Assembly (NCBI RefSeq): GCF_934772795.1
Contig: NZ_CAKVMR010000042.1
Location: forward strand, 1-19,344
Source of the DNA: an uncultured Holdemanella sp.
GTDB lineage: Bacteria; Bacillota_I; Bacilli_A; Erysipelotrichales; Erysipelotrichaceae
DNA length: 19,344 nucleotides
Direction: 5' to 3'
Made by a program: the position numbers and the translations under genes. How positions within the stretch are numbered: the stretch's first letter is position 1; every line of letters begins with the position of its first letter. Below, in pieces: positions 1 to 8,421 of this stretch. Under the pieces are notes generated by a model that saw only the letters and a program-made list of their open reading frames with translations, did not search any database and had not been told where the DNA came from.

Positions 1-630
1 GATTTTAATGGAACATTGTTTTTTGACAATCCAAAACATATTTTGGCATGGTCAAAAATATCACAAGATATTCGTCATCATGGAATTGATGAAGAAGAAC
101 TTCATGAACATATTAATGGTGTACCAAACAATAAAGTTGTTGAATATATGTTTGGTGGAACGTGTGATCCATCCGAAATGGAAAAATATTCGCAGTTAAA
201 AGAAGAATATTATCGCCAATTTTGTAAAGAGGATCAGGCAACATTTCATTTAGTAAAGGGAGCTAAAGAATATTTTGATTATTTAAAAGAATCAAATATT
301 CCATTCACAATCGCATCTGCATCTATCAAGCCAAATATTGATTTCTTTGTCGAATCGTTTCATCTGGATAAATGGATTGAGCCATCTAGGATTGTCTATG
401 ATGATGGAACGTATGAAAACAAGATTGCAATGTTTAAAAAGGCAGCTCATAATATTGGAGTGGATATTCAAGATTGTTTGATTATCGAAGATAGTATTAG
501 TGGAATCTCAAGTGCCTATAAAGCAGGATGTCATAATATTGTCGTTGTGGATTCTGCCAATAAAAAAGAAGAATACGAAAAGCTTCCTGGAGTTGTACAA
601 GTGATTGATTCTTTTGAAAATTTTAAATAA
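1..630 (+). CDS. HAD-superfamily phosphatase, beta-phosphoglucomutase/phosphonatase-like (5' truncated)
   Basis: The reading frame is open from base 1, so the true start lies outside the window; 209 residues are visible. The first residues are DFNGTLF, which is HAD motif I, so only a few N-terminal residues are missing. Motif II is the Ser of TIASAS (near residue 100), motif III is a Lys in the NKIAMFKKA stretch, and motif IV is the acidic pair in LIIEDSISG. A helical cap lies between motifs I and II, as in subfamily I HAD phosphatases such as beta-phosphoglucomutase. The second motif I position, normally the general acid/base Asp, is Asn here. That Asp is not conserved in all HADs (phosphonoacetaldehyde hydrolase also lacks it), so activity is not excluded. 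The substrate, probably a small phosphorylated metabolite in the cytosol, cannot be named. The next genes are galactose genes, but a terminator separates them. Confidence 0.85.
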   Translation, partial: DFNGTLFFDNPKHILAWSKISQDIRHHGIDEEELHEHINGVPNNKVVEYMFGGTCDPSEMEKYSQLKEEYYRQFCKEDQATFHLVKGAKEYFDYLKESNIPFTIASASIKPNIDFFVESFHLDKWIEPSRIVYDDGTYENKIAMFKKAAHNIGVDIQDCLIIEDSISGISSAYKAGCHNIVVVDSANKKEEYEKLPGVVQVIDSFENFK

Positions 631-631
631 G

Positions 632-658
632 AGCCATTCATACCAGAATGGCTTTTTG
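632..658 (+). terminator. Rho-independent terminator of the HAD gene
   Basis: AGCCATTC (632-639) pairs perfectly with GAATGGCT (646-653) around a 6-nt loop, followed by TTTT. It begins two bases after the HAD stop codon. Confidence 0.85.
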
Positions 659-750
659 TATAAATAAAACATCAAATAAACAAAAACAAACAAGTAATCA
701 TTGTTTGAAACCTAAATCTAACATCTGTGTTTAAATTATGTTTGAATATG

Positions 751-779
751 TTGACACAGATAAAGAAAACGCTTACACT
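751..779 (+). promoter_or_regulatory. Promoter of the gal operon
   Basis: A perfect -35 hexamer TTGACA (751-756) and TACACT (774-779, 4/6 match to TATAAT) are separated by exactly 17 nt. Transcription would start near 786, giving a leader of about 160 nt before galT. I found no convincing riboswitch or attenuator hairpin in that leader. The rest of 659-948 shows no gene. Confidence 0.75.
764..777 (+). promoter_or_regulatory. cre-like (CcpA) operator over the gal -10 region
   Basis: AGAAAACGCTTACA closely fits the catabolite-responsive element consensus (WTGNAANCGNWNNCA type) and overlaps the -10 hexamer. A site there would let CcpA-HPr(Ser-P) block initiation when a preferred sugar is present. 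A LacI/GalR-family local repressor would recognise a similar sequence, so the identity of the bound protein is inferred. Confidence 0.7.
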
Positions 780-948
780 AAAACTGAATGGGCAAATCTT
801 AAATTTATAACCATATCTGCATAATATTGATGATGGGCCGTATATAAATAAATGAATAATTGATCATTATTTTTGTGGATAGTGTAGCAGGGAAAGGGAT
901 TTGGCTGTAATAAAAATGATTGATTTTGTTTATATGGAAGGAGAAATA

Positions 949-2412
949 ATGAACACAAAAATTAACCAATTGTTAGAGTATGCTTTAAAAAATGGAATGA
1001 TCGAGAAATACGATTATGATTATTCTGCAAATTTATTGATTGACCTATTTGGCATCAATGAATTTAAAAAAGAAGTAGTAGAAGACTGTTCTATCTATGA
1101 GATTTTAGACTTTATGTTGGATTATGCAGTTGAAAAAGGCATGATTCAAGATACTGTAACAGAAAAAGATCTACTAGATACGCGTATTATGAATTGTGTA
1201 ATGCCTAGACCAAGTGAAGTTGTGAATATATTTAATGATTTATATTCTTCTGATCCTAAAAGTGCAACAGATTACTTTTATAAGTTAAGTATTGATTCAA
1301 ACTATATTCGTAAATCAAGAATTGATAAGAATATTAGCTTTGAACATTTCTGTAAGTATGGCGATATTCAGATCACAATCAACTTGTCTAAACCAGAAAA
1401 GGATCCTAAGGAAATCGCAAAGGCAAAAAATGCCGTAAGTACTTCATATCCTGCATGTTTATTATGCAAAGAAAATGTTGGCTTTGCCGGAAACTTAAAT
1501 CATCCCGCAAGACAAACACATCGTATTATTCCATTAGATTTAAATGGACATACATACAATTTACAGTATTCACCATATGTATACTACAATGAGCACTGTA
1601 TCGTATTTAATAGTGACCATACTCCAATGAAGATGAATCGTACTACATTTGAGAATTTATTCGCATTTATTGATAAATTCCCACACTATATGATTGGAAG
1701 CAATGCAGATCTTCCTATCGTTGGTGGATCCATCTTAAGTCATGACCACTACCAAGGTGGAAGACATCATTTCCCAATGGAAGACGCAAAAGTTGTTAAG
1801 AGTTATACATATAAGGATGTACAAGTAGATATGCTTTACTGGCCATTATCTACACTTCGATTAACATCTGAATCGAAAGAAAACGTATTGGATCTAGCTA
1901 CTAAAATCTTTGAAACATGGTGTACATACAGTGATGAAGGTTTGGATATTATCGCTAATGAAGATGGTGTTCGTCACAATACAGTAACGCCAATTGTAAG
2001 AAAGAAAGATGGCAAATATCAAATGGATGTAGTTTTACGAAATAATCGTACTACAGAAGAATATCCATTAGGTATCTTCCATCCTCACTCAGAACATCAC
2101 CATATCAAAAAAGAAAATATTGGTTTGATTGAAGTGATGGGATTGGCAATTTTGCCAGCACGATTAAAAACAGAGTTGGAACAAATTAAATTATGTTTAT
2201 CTGGAAAAGCAGATTTTGATTCTTATCCAGAACTTGAAAAACATAAAGACTGGTATGCACACCTAAAAACATGCTCTTATACAAATATTGATACATTCAT
2301 GGAAATGGAAGTCACAAAGAAATTTGTATGTGTATTAGAGAATGCAGGTGTATTTAAAATGGACGATGAAGGGATGGACGGATTTAGCCGTTTTGTGGAG
2401 ACATTATGGTAG
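949..2412 (+). CDS. galT: UTP/UDP-glucose--hexose-1-phosphate uridylyltransferase, class II
   Basis: Leloir-pathway enzyme that moves UMP between UDP-glucose and galactose-1-phosphate, yielding glucose-1-phosphate and UDP-galactose. I use ATG 949 (487 aa) because AGGAG at 939-943 sits at the right distance; an upstream in-frame TTG at 901 has no such site. The length of about 490 residues and the motifs NHPARQTHRIIPL, YNEHCIVFN and GGSILSHDHYQGG are typical of the Firmicute class II (galTN-type) family. They differ from the HPH-motif class I enzymes such as E. coli GalT. The conserved His residues of LSHDHYQGGRHH probably form the nucleotidyl-transfer site. It is the first gene of galTMKE, under the cre-controlled promoter at 751-779. 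Its last 7 nt overlap galM, suggesting coupled translation. Confidence 0.95.
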   Translation: MNTKINQLLEYALKNGMIEKYDYDYSANLLIDLFGINEFKKEVVEDCSIYEILDFMLDYAVEKGMIQDTVTEKDLLDTRIMNCVMPRPSEVVNIFNDLYSSDPKSATDYFYKLSIDSNYIRKSRIDKNISFEHFCKYGDIQITINLSKPEKDPKEIAKAKNAVSTSYPACLLCKENVGFAGNLNHPARQTHRIIPLDLNGHTYNLQYSPYVYYNEHCIVFNSDHTPMKMNRTTFENLFAFIDKFPHYMIGSNADLPIVGGSILSHDHYQGGRHHFPMEDAKVVKSYTYKDVQVDMLYWPLSTLRLTSESKENVLDLATKIFETWCTYSDEGLDIIANEDGVRHNTVTPIVRKKDGKYQMDVVLRNNRTTEEYPLGIFHPHSEHHHIKKENIGLIEVMGLAILPARLKTELEQIKLCLSGKADFDSYPELEKHKDWYAHLKTCSYTNIDTFMEMEVTKKFVCVLENAGVFKMDDEGMDGFSRFVETLW

Positions 2413-3419
2413 AAGTAAAAGAAAGATTAGAAAATGGAATTGATGTTTTATCGATTTCCAATTCACACTTAACTGTAGAAGTCACAAATTTTGGTTGTAC
2501 ACTTTTAAAAATTGTAACGAAAGATAAGAATGGTCAAGATTGTGATTGTATTTTAGGATTTGAACATGTTGAAGATTATCAAAAACGAGATGGCACTTAT
2601 TTAAATGCTTTAGTAGGACGAGTTTGTAATCGTATTGAAAAAGGAACATTCACAATTAATGGCACAGAATATCATGTACCTATCAATAATGGTCCTAACT
2701 CACTACATGGAGGCATTGAGGGATTCTCTTATAAAGTATTTGATTATTCTTTGATTGAAGATGGTGTTAAATTCCACTATGTATCAAAAGATGGAGAAGA
2801 AGGCTATCCAGGAACTTTAGATTTCTATGCGATCTATTGGTTGGATGGAGCAAGTCTTCATATTCAATATAGTGGAGTTAGCGACAAGGATACGTTGATC
2901 AATATCACAAACCATGGCTATTTCAATTTAAATGGACATGCATCGAATATTGATGATCATACGTTACAAATTTCAGCATCTAAATTTGGCTGTGTGGATC
3001 CAGATGGATTATATACAGGTGAATTAAAAGATGTGAAGGATACGGCATTTGATTTTAATGCAGAAAGAAGAATTGGAGATTCTATTCATGCAGATGATGA
3101 ACAATTAATTAGTGCAAGAGGTTATGATCATCCATATGTATTTGATACAAAAGAAAATCAAGTGTGTTTATATAGCCCACTAAGTGGCATTGAATTAAAA
3201 GTATCGACTACATATCCAACGGCACAAATCTATAGTGCCAACTACTTAGATGGACAAACAGATAAATATGGTAAGATCATGCATCCACAAGATGGATTGT
3301 GTATTGAAACAAGCTATATTGCCGATTCGATTCATAAGGAAGAGAATCCAAAAGTTTTATTAAAAGCAGGACAAGTATTTGAAGAAGAAACAACATATAC
3401 ATTTGAGGTAAGAAAATGA
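2406..3419 (+). CDS. galM: Aldose 1-epimerase (mutarotase)
   Basis: Interconverts beta- and alpha-D-galactose so that galactokinase receives the alpha anomer; cytosolic. The 337-residue length is normal for the family. Visible family landmarks are VGRVCNRIEKG (about 70-80), NNGPNSLHGG with His101, NITNHGYFNL with His170 (the expected catalytic acid), GYDHPYVF (239-246) and CIETSY with Glu301 (the expected catalytic base). The start overlaps the end of galT by 7 nt, with GGAG (2397-2400) as its Shine-Dalgarno. The stop overlaps galK in an ATGA. Position between galT and galK supports galactose over other aldoses. Confidence 0.93.
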   Translation: MVEVKERLENGIDVLSISNSHLTVEVTNFGCTLLKIVTKDKNGQDCDCILGFEHVEDYQKRDGTYLNALVGRVCNRIEKGTFTINGTEYHVPINNGPNSLHGGIEGFSYKVFDYSLIEDGVKFHYVSKDGEEGYPGTLDFYAIYWLDGASLHIQYSGVSDKDTLINITNHGYFNLNGHASNIDDHTLQISASKFGCVDPDGLYTGELKDVKDTAFDFNAERRIGDSIHADDEQLISARGYDHPYVFDTKENQVCLYSPLSGIELKVSTTYPTAQIYSANYLDGQTDKYGKIMHPQDGLCIETSYIADSIHKEENPKVLLKAGQVFEEETTYTFEVRK

Positions 3420-4696
3420 AAACAACAGAAATTAAAGAACAAGTATTAACAGGAAAATATGATGTATTAATTGAAGATCTATATGCAGATCCAAGTTTAT
3501 TAGACTATCAAAAACAACGTTATGCTGCTGCATTAGATAAATACCAAACTTTATTTGGAGATGATGAAGTTAGTATTTACAGTGCTGCTGGAAGAAGTGA
3601 AATCTCAGGAAATCACACAGACCACCAACATGGTTGTGTACTTGCAGGATCTATCAACTTAGATGCGATTGGAATTGTATCTAAACAGGATAATGTAATT
3701 AAAGTAATCTCTGATGAATTTGATATTCAGCCAATTGATTTGAATGATTTAGATAAAAAAGAAAATGAACTAGGAACAAGTGAAGCTTTGATTCGTGGTG
3801 TAGTTTCTAAATTAAAAGAATTAGGTTATAACGTAGGTGGATTTACTGCCTTCATTACGAGTGATGTGTTGATGGGAGCAGGACTTTCTAGTTCAGCTGC
3901 ATTTGAAACAATCATCGGTACAATTATTGATGGACTATACAATGATATGAAGATTGATATGGTCACAATTGCCAAAGTGGGTCAATATGCAGAAAATGTA
4001 TACTTTGGTAAACCATGTGGATTGATGGATCAATGTGCATGTGCAGTTGGAGGATTGATTTCTATCGATTTTAAAGATACTTCAAATCCAATCGTAAATA
4101 GCGTAAATGTAGATTTCTCAAAATATGATCACAGCTTATGTATTGTAGATACTAAAGGAAGTCATGCCGATTTAACAGATGCCTATGGTGCTGTACCTAC
4201 AGAAATGAAAGAGGTAGCTCACTATTTTGGTAAGGAAGTTCTTCGTGAAGTCGATGAAGATGAGTTCTACTCAAATATTGCGAGCTTAAGAACAGCTTTA
4301 AATAATGATCGTGCCATCTTAAGAGCGATTCATTTCTTTAATGAAAATAGACGTGTCAATACAATCGTAGAAAGATTGAATAAGGATGATTTTGAAGGTT
4401 TTAAAACATTGATTCAAGAATCAGGAAACTCAAGTTACAAGTTCCTTCAAAACGTATATGCAGACTTTGACTATAAGAACCAGGCTGTATCTTTAGGTTT
4501 AGCTATGTCTGAAATGATTTTAAAAGATCATGGTGTATGTCGAGTTCATGGTGGAGGTTTTGCCGGAACGATTCAAGCCTTTGTTGAAAATAGTTATGTA
4601 GAAACATATAAAGAAGAAATTGAAAAAGTATTTGGAAAGGGAAGCTGCCACATCTTAAAAGTAAGAAAACTAGGTGGCTGCAAGGTTATTGACTAA
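3416..4696 (+). CDS. galK: Galactokinase (GHMP kinase family)
   Basis: Phosphorylates alpha-D-galactose with ATP to galactose-1-phosphate, the substrate of the GalT encoded two genes upstream. The 426-residue protein shows the galactokinase signature as AAGRSEISGNHTDHQHG (residues 57-73), a Firmicute variant of GRxNxxGEHTDY. The GHMP ATP-binding loop is MGAGLSSSAA (153-162), the catalytic Asp is in GLMDQ (Asp205), and the third GHMP motif is RVHGGGFAGT (376-385). It starts inside the galM stop (ATGA overlap), and its stop overlaps the galE ATG by one base. No ATA isoleucine codons were seen in the first 240 codons; this served as the host baseline for codon-use comparison with later genes. 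Confidence 0.95.
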   Translation: MKTTEIKEQVLTGKYDVLIEDLYADPSLLDYQKQRYAAALDKYQTLFGDDEVSIYSAAGRSEISGNHTDHQHGCVLAGSINLDAIGIVSKQDNVIKVISDEFDIQPIDLNDLDKKENELGTSEALIRGVVSKLKELGYNVGGFTAFITSDVLMGAGLSSSAAFETIIGTIIDGLYNDMKIDMVTIAKVGQYAENVYFGKPCGLMDQCACAVGGLISIDFKDTSNPIVNSVNVDFSKYDHSLCIVDTKGSHADLTDAYGAVPTEMKEVAHYFGKEVLREVDEDEFYSNIASLRTALNNDRAILRAIHFFNENRRVNTIVERLNKDDFEGFKTLIQESGNSSYKFLQNVYADFDYKNQAVSLGLAMSEMILKDHGVCRVHGGGFAGTIQAFVENSYVETYKEEIEKVFGKGSCHILKVRKLGGCKVID

Positions 4697-5700
4697 TGAA
4701 TATTTTAGTAACTGGTGGAACCGGATATATTGGTAGTCATATTTGTGTTGAATTATTAGAAAGTGGTTATGACGTTGTCGTAATTGATGATTTCTCTAAT
4801 TCAAAACCAGATGTTTTGGATTCCATTTATAAGATCACTGGAAAACATGTTAAGTTTTATGAATTTAATGTCTTAGATGAGGAAAAGACAGAGGCTGTAT
4901 TTGCAGAAAATAAATTGGATGCGGTTATTCATTGTGCAGCTTTTAAAGCGGTTGGTGAAAGTGTTCAAAAGCCAATTGAGTATTATACAAATAACCTAAT
5001 GACAACATTGATTGTTGCCAAGATGATGAAAAAATATCATGTGCCTAGTATTGTATTTAGTTCAAGTGCAACGGTTTATGGAGATCCTGAAGTGGTTCCT
5101 TTAACAGAGGATTGCAAGCTTGGTGAAACAACCAATCCATATGGTTCGACTAAGGCGATGATGGAAAGAATTTTAAAGGATGTGCAGTTCGCCAATCCTG
5201 AAATGAGTGTAACATTACTTCGTTATTTCAATCCAATTGGAGCGCATGAGTCTGGCTTGATTGGTGAAAATCCTAAGGGAATCCCAAATAACTTGATGCC
5301 TTATATTATGAAGGTTGCGACTGGAGAACTTCCAGAACTTGGTGTATTTGGAGATGATTATGATACGCCAGATGGAACGGGTGTTCGTGACTATATTCAT
5401 GTGGTCGATTTAGCGAAGGGTCATGTATTGGCAATTGAAAAATACAATACACCAGGTGTACATATTTGTAACTTGGGAACAGGCCACGGCTATAGTGTAT
5501 TAGATATTGTACATGCCTTTGAAAGAGTGAATGGTATCAAGATTCCGTATGTCATCAAACCTAGACGTCCGGGTGATATTGCGACTTGTTATGCAGATCC
5601 AACAAGAGCTAAAGAACAACTTGGTTGGGTAGCTGAAAAGAATCTAGATGATATGTGTAGAGATACATGGAATTTCGCAAAACAATTTATTAATAAATAA
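4696..5700 (+). CDS. galE: UDP-glucose 4-epimerase
   Basis: NAD-dependent interconversion of UDP-galactose and UDP-glucose, closing the Leloir cycle and also supplying UDP-galactose for surface glycans. Extended-SDR protein of 334 aa, close to the usual 330-340. The dinucleotide-binding loop GGTGYIGSH is at residues 7-15, the catalytic Ser is in FSSSATVYG (121-129), and the Tyr-Lys pair is Tyr149/Lys153 in NPYGSTK. LRYFNPIGAHESG and RPGDIA are further GalE landmarks. The ATG overlaps the galK stop codon (TAATG). It is the last gene of the operon, followed by a strong terminator. Confidence 0.96.
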   Translation: MNILVTGGTGYIGSHICVELLESGYDVVVIDDFSNSKPDVLDSIYKITGKHVKFYEFNVLDEEKTEAVFAENKLDAVIHCAAFKAVGESVQKPIEYYTNNLMTTLIVAKMMKKYHVPSIVFSSSATVYGDPEVVPLTEDCKLGETTNPYGSTKAMMERILKDVQFANPEMSVTLLRYFNPIGAHESGLIGENPKGIPNNLMPYIMKVATGELPELGVFGDDYDTPDGTGVRDYIHVVDLAKGHVLAIEKYNTPGVHICNLGTGHGYSVLDIVHAFERVNGIKIPYVIKPRRPGDIATCYADPTRAKEQLGWVAEKNLDDMCRDTWNFAKQFINK

Positions 5701-5708
5701 AAGAAAAC

Positions 5709-5732
5709 AGGCAGCCATTGATTTGGCTGCCT
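5709..5732. terminator. Bidirectional terminator between galE and the convergent phosphodiesterase gene
   Basis: AGGCAGCC (5709-5716) pairs with GGCTGCCT (5725-5732) around an 8-nt loop. On the minus strand it is followed by a clear U-rich tract (TTTTCTTTT); on the plus strand the tract is weaker (TTAATTAAT). It overlaps the stop codon of the minus-strand gene by one base, so it can serve both transcripts. Confidence 0.8.
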
Positions 5733-6226
5733 TAATTAATGAAGCATTGATATTGTTTCAAGAAAGTTTCTACATTAATTCGAACTACTTTATATGTGAC
5801 TTTCTTATCGATTGTTAGAATGATATACGATCCATGCCAGTCATCTCTAGGAAGTGTAATGGATCCAGGATTAAGAATCAGACAATTGTTGTAGATTTGT
5901 TCTTTGACTAAATGTGTATGTCCATAAAGATAGATATCGGGATGATGTTGATCGATATCTCTTTTTATTTCATCTAAACCTTCATCTCCATGTGAGAAAT
6001 GGATGCGTTTGTCTAAAACAGTTAATCTTTGGCGTATTGGTAAATCTAATGTATCATTGTTTCCTTTGACACATATAAAGCCATTTAAGTCATTGATATT
6101 TGTGGTTTGTGAATCTCCCAAATGAATAAATTTCACATCTTCTTTATAGAGTGAAGAATAGATGTGATATATAATTTTTAGAATATCCACATTTCCATGA
6201 TTATCTGAAACAATTACGATTCGCAT
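5732..6226 (-). CDS. Metallophosphoesterase, YfcE/MJ0936 family
   Basis: A 164-residue calcineurin-like phosphoesterase, the normal size for the short bacterial YfcE/MJ0936 phosphodiesterases. The metal-binding motifs appear in order: SDNHGN (Asp8, His10), HLGDSQ (Asp38), KGNND (Asn56), FSHGDEG (His79) and YGHTHL (His103, His105), then the family-typical NPGSITLPR. Two divalent metal ions would be bound. Purified family members hydrolyse artificial phosphodiesters; the natural substrate is not established, so no gene symbol is given. It starts 13 nt inside the end of the upstream GT14-like gene and has no clear Shine-Dalgarno of its own, so translational coupling is likely. Confidence 0.88.
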   Translation of the reverse strand: MRIVIVSDNHGNVDILKIIYHIYSSLYKEDVKFIHLGDSQTTNINDLNGFICVKGNNDTLDLPIRQRLTVLDKRIHFSHGDEGLDEIKRDIDQHHPDIYLYGHTHLVKEQIYNNCLILNPGSITLPRDDWHGSYIILTIDKKVTYKVVRINVETFLKQYQCFIN

Positions 6227-7089
6227 GTGTAGGCATCAAAATAGTCTTCATAAACTTGAAGATTATCTTCACTATGAGCTAGAGCTGCAAAATAAGTAGA
6301 GTCATGGATTGCGTCTAATTCCACATTTTCCATTGGCTTTTGAAGTTTGTATTCTCCATCTTTTCCGGTTGCCCAAATGTTTTCATTATGATGATCTACA
6401 TTTGAGAATTTGTGTAACATTGTCGCAATGGCCATTTCTTCTGGATATAAACACATTTTAAATGTATTTGAACAATAGGCTAGATTATCGGCCAAAACTT
6501 CAGCACTTTCATGTGTAAGTACAAACCAAGGATAGCTGATATAGATTGTGTCTTCAATTTCACGTTTTTTAAAGGAATGAACAAGACTGGATGTCATTTT
6601 GTTCATAGCACGAATGGTTTTTGATTTTTGGAAATCATAAGAGTTTGTAAAGAAGGCATAGTTTTCAAATCTTTTCTTAACTTCTTCATTATCATCTGAA
6701 TTATCTACTTCATAATAGATATCTTCATCTTCATGTGCTTCTAAATATTCGATAAGTTTCGCTTTAGATTTTGTCGGGATCATACCATCTGTCATTGTGA
6801 TGAATCGATCATAAGTAAAGGATCCATCTTCTTTTTCATATTCTAAAGCATCTTTCATCAATACGATAAATCCTCTAGGTAATGACATATCGGCTGGAAG
6901 GGCTGTTTGTTGGTGATGGGCAACATGTAACTGTGGTGTATCGCAATAGGATAGAATCAAATCATCACGTAAATCATCATCGTTTACCATGATATAAACA
7001 TCGTCTCCTTGATTGATTAATATATCTAGATTTTCTGTGATTTCTTCAAAATTATTTTTCATATAGTGCATTAAATAAGCAATTTTCAT
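6214..7089 (-). CDS. GT14 (Core-2/I-branching)-like glycosyltransferase
   Basis: A 291-residue protein with no signal peptide or membrane segment. The N-terminus (MKIAYLMHYM, then INQGDDVYIMVNDD), the central YDRFITMTDGMIPTKS stretch and the C-terminal YPWFVLTHES followed by YPEEMAIATM match the layout of bacterial Core-2/I-branching proteins. That family typically reads as sugar-nucleotide-binding N-terminus, Y.YFHLLSGQDLPLKS, W..LTR and an acidic PEE/PDE catalytic segment. It may transfer a sugar to a surface or secreted glycan; donor and acceptor are unknown. The start has GAGGTG (complement of 7097-7102) and an extended -10 promoter just upstream. The gene overlaps the downstream phosphodiesterase gene, forming a two-gene operon. 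The family assignment is by pattern recognition and should be treated as probable. Confidence 0.65.
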   Translation of the reverse strand: MKIAYLMHYMKNNFEEITENLDILINQGDDVYIMVNDDDLRDDLILSYCDTPQLHVAHHQQTALPADMSLPRGFIVLMKDALEYEKEDGSFTYDRFITMTDGMIPTKSKAKLIEYLEAHEDEDIYYEVDNSDDNEEVKKRFENYAFFTNSYDFQKSKTIRAMNKMTSSLVHSFKKREIEDTIYISYPWFVLTHESAEVLADNLAYCSNTFKMCLYPEEMAIATMLHKFSNVDHHNENIWATGKDGEYKLQKPMENVELDAIHDSTYFAALAHSEDNLQVYEDYFDAYTCES

Positions 7090-7109
7090 GTAAATTCACC
7101 TCATGAAAT

Positions 7110-7118
7110 ATTATAACA
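7110..7118 (-). promoter_or_regulatory. Extended -10 promoter for the GT14/phosphodiesterase pair
   Basis: On the minus strand this reads TGTTATAAT, a perfect extended -10 element; no good -35 is visible 17 nt upstream. It lies 21 nt before the start codon. Confidence 0.6.
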
Positions 7119-7131
7119 TTTTAGCATCGTA

Positions 7132-7140
7132 TGATAAAAT
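7132..7140 (+). promoter_or_regulatory. Extended -10 element directly before hflX
   Basis: TGATAAAAT (TG-n-TAAAAT) ends 6 nt before the hflX ATG at 7147, so a transcript starting the usual 6-7 nt downstream would begin at or next to the ATG. An overlapping TATGAT (7130-7135) is an alternative -10. Confidence 0.45.
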
Positions 7141-7146
7141 ACATTT

Positions 7147-8373
7147 ATGGAAAAAGCAATATTGATTGGTGTACAGACATACACAAGCCATTCTTTTGAA
7201 GAGAGAATGGAAGAAATGAAAGAATTAGCTCTAGCGTGTGATATTGATATTTGTATGAGTGTATCACAGAATCTGGAGCATCCGCATAAAAAGTATTATA
7301 TGAATCCTGGTAAGATTGAAGAGGTGAAACGTATTCTCGAAGACAAAGAATGTAGTATGGTTCTTGTATTAGAAGCCATTTCGCCTTCGGTACAAAGAAA
7401 TTTATCGGACTTTTTTGATTGTGAAGTCATGGATAAGAGTGCTTTGATTCTAGAAATCTTTGCGTCTCGTGCAAAGACAAAGGAGAGTATGCTTCAGGTG
7501 GAGTGTGCAAGACTAAAATATTTATTACCAAGACTTCAAGGAAGCTATAAACATATGGATAGACAGCGTGGTGGTTCTAGAAACAAGGGAACAGGAGAAA
7601 AGAAGATTGAACTGGATGCACGAAGAATTGAGGGTAAGATTCATTTTGTCGAAAAAGAATTGGATAAGATCCATACGCAAAGAAGTGTGCAGCGTAATCA
7701 GCGTAAAAAGGGCATGATCAAAAGTGTAGCACTTACAGGGTATACGAATGCTGGTAAATCGAGTATTATGAATGGGTTTGTGAATGAAGAAAAGTCGGTA
7801 TTTGAAAAGGATATGTTGTTTGCGACTTTGACAACTTCAACACGTCAAATTGAAACAGAGAATCATAATGTATTTACTTTAAGTGATACAGTTGGATTTA
7901 TTAGTGATTTACCACATAGTTTAGTGCAGGCCTTTCATTCTACACTTGAAGAAGCGGTGGTTTCGGATTTGATTTTAAAAGTCGTGGATATTTCAAATGA
8001 ACATAAGGACAGCAAACTTCAGGTGTGTGAAGAAACATTAAAAGAGATTGGTTGTGAGAAAGTTCCATATTTGTATGTCTACAATAAGTGTGATCAGACA
8101 AATATTGAATATCCAAAACGAGTAGAGGATCGTATTTATATTTGTGCCAAAGAAAAATCGAGTATTGAATTTTTAAAGCAGGAAATTGAAAAAGAATTAT
8201 TTCATATGGAAACTTTGCATGTTGTGATTCCTTATGAAAAGGTCAGTGTACTTGACTATATTCATACCAATGGTAAGGTGCATAAGCAGGAATATAAAGA
8301 GGATGGAATCGAAGTTGATTTTAGTATTCAACAAGATTTGATTCATCGAGTAGATCGGTTATTACGAATATAA
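7147..8373 (+). CDS. hflX: Ribosome-associated GTPase HflX
   Basis: Translation-factor GTPase that binds the 50S subunit and, in characterised bacteria, splits stalled or stressed 70S ribosomes. The 408-residue protein has the HflX N-terminal domain (YMNPGKIEEV, VMDKSALILEIFASRA) and a coiled-coil linker with RQRGGSRNKGTGEKKIE, a variant of the usual RGxGExQLE. The G domain follows: G1 GYTNAGKS (198-205), G2 region LFATLTTSTR, G3 DTVGF (247-251), G4 NKCD (313-316) and a CAKEKS G5 loop. The start agrees with the family N-terminus (KAILIGVQ), but no Shine-Dalgarno precedes it and a -10-like element ends 6 nt away, so it may be translated from a leaderless mRNA. Monocistronic, convergent with the next gene. 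Confidence 0.93.
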   Translation: MEKAILIGVQTYTSHSFEERMEEMKELALACDIDICMSVSQNLEHPHKKYYMNPGKIEEVKRILEDKECSMVLVLEAISPSVQRNLSDFFDCEVMDKSALILEIFASRAKTKESMLQVECARLKYLLPRLQGSYKHMDRQRGGSRNKGTGEKKIELDARRIEGKIHFVEKELDKIHTQRSVQRNQRKKGMIKSVALTGYTNAGKSSIMNGFVNEEKSVFEKDMLFATLTTSTRQIETENHNVFTLSDTVGFISDLPHSLVQAFHSTLEEAVVSDLILKVVDISNEHKDSKLQVCEETLKEIGCEKVPYLYVYNKCDQTNIEYPKRVEDRIYICAKEKSSIEFLKQEIEKELFHMETLHVVIPYEKVSVLDYIHTNGKVHKQEYKEDGIEVDFSIQQDLIHRVDRLLRI

Positions 8374-8378
8374 GAAAA

Positions 8379-8421
8379 GAGGAAGAATCCTATAATAGGT
8401 GTTCTTCCTCAATTGTTTTTT
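8379..8421. terminator. Terminator between hflX and the convergent C_GCAxxG_C_C gene
   Basis: GAGGAAGAA (8379-8387) pairs with TTCTTCCTC (8402-8410), enclosing a small inner hairpin CCTAT/ATAGG (8389-8399). AATTGTTTTTT follows on the plus strand. On the minus strand the stem is followed by TCTTTTCTTAT, so it can act in both directions. It lies partly inside the 3' end of the minus-strand coding region. Confidence 0.8.

Noticed and set aside
841..880. Imperfect palindrome around TGATCA in the galT leader
   Set aside because: The stem is short, AT-only apart from the centre, and needs a bulge; no T-tract or anti-RBS arrangement supports an attenuator.
901..948. Upstream TTG start extending galT by 16 residues
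   Set aside because: ATG 949 has AGGAG at proper spacing and the resulting length fits the family.
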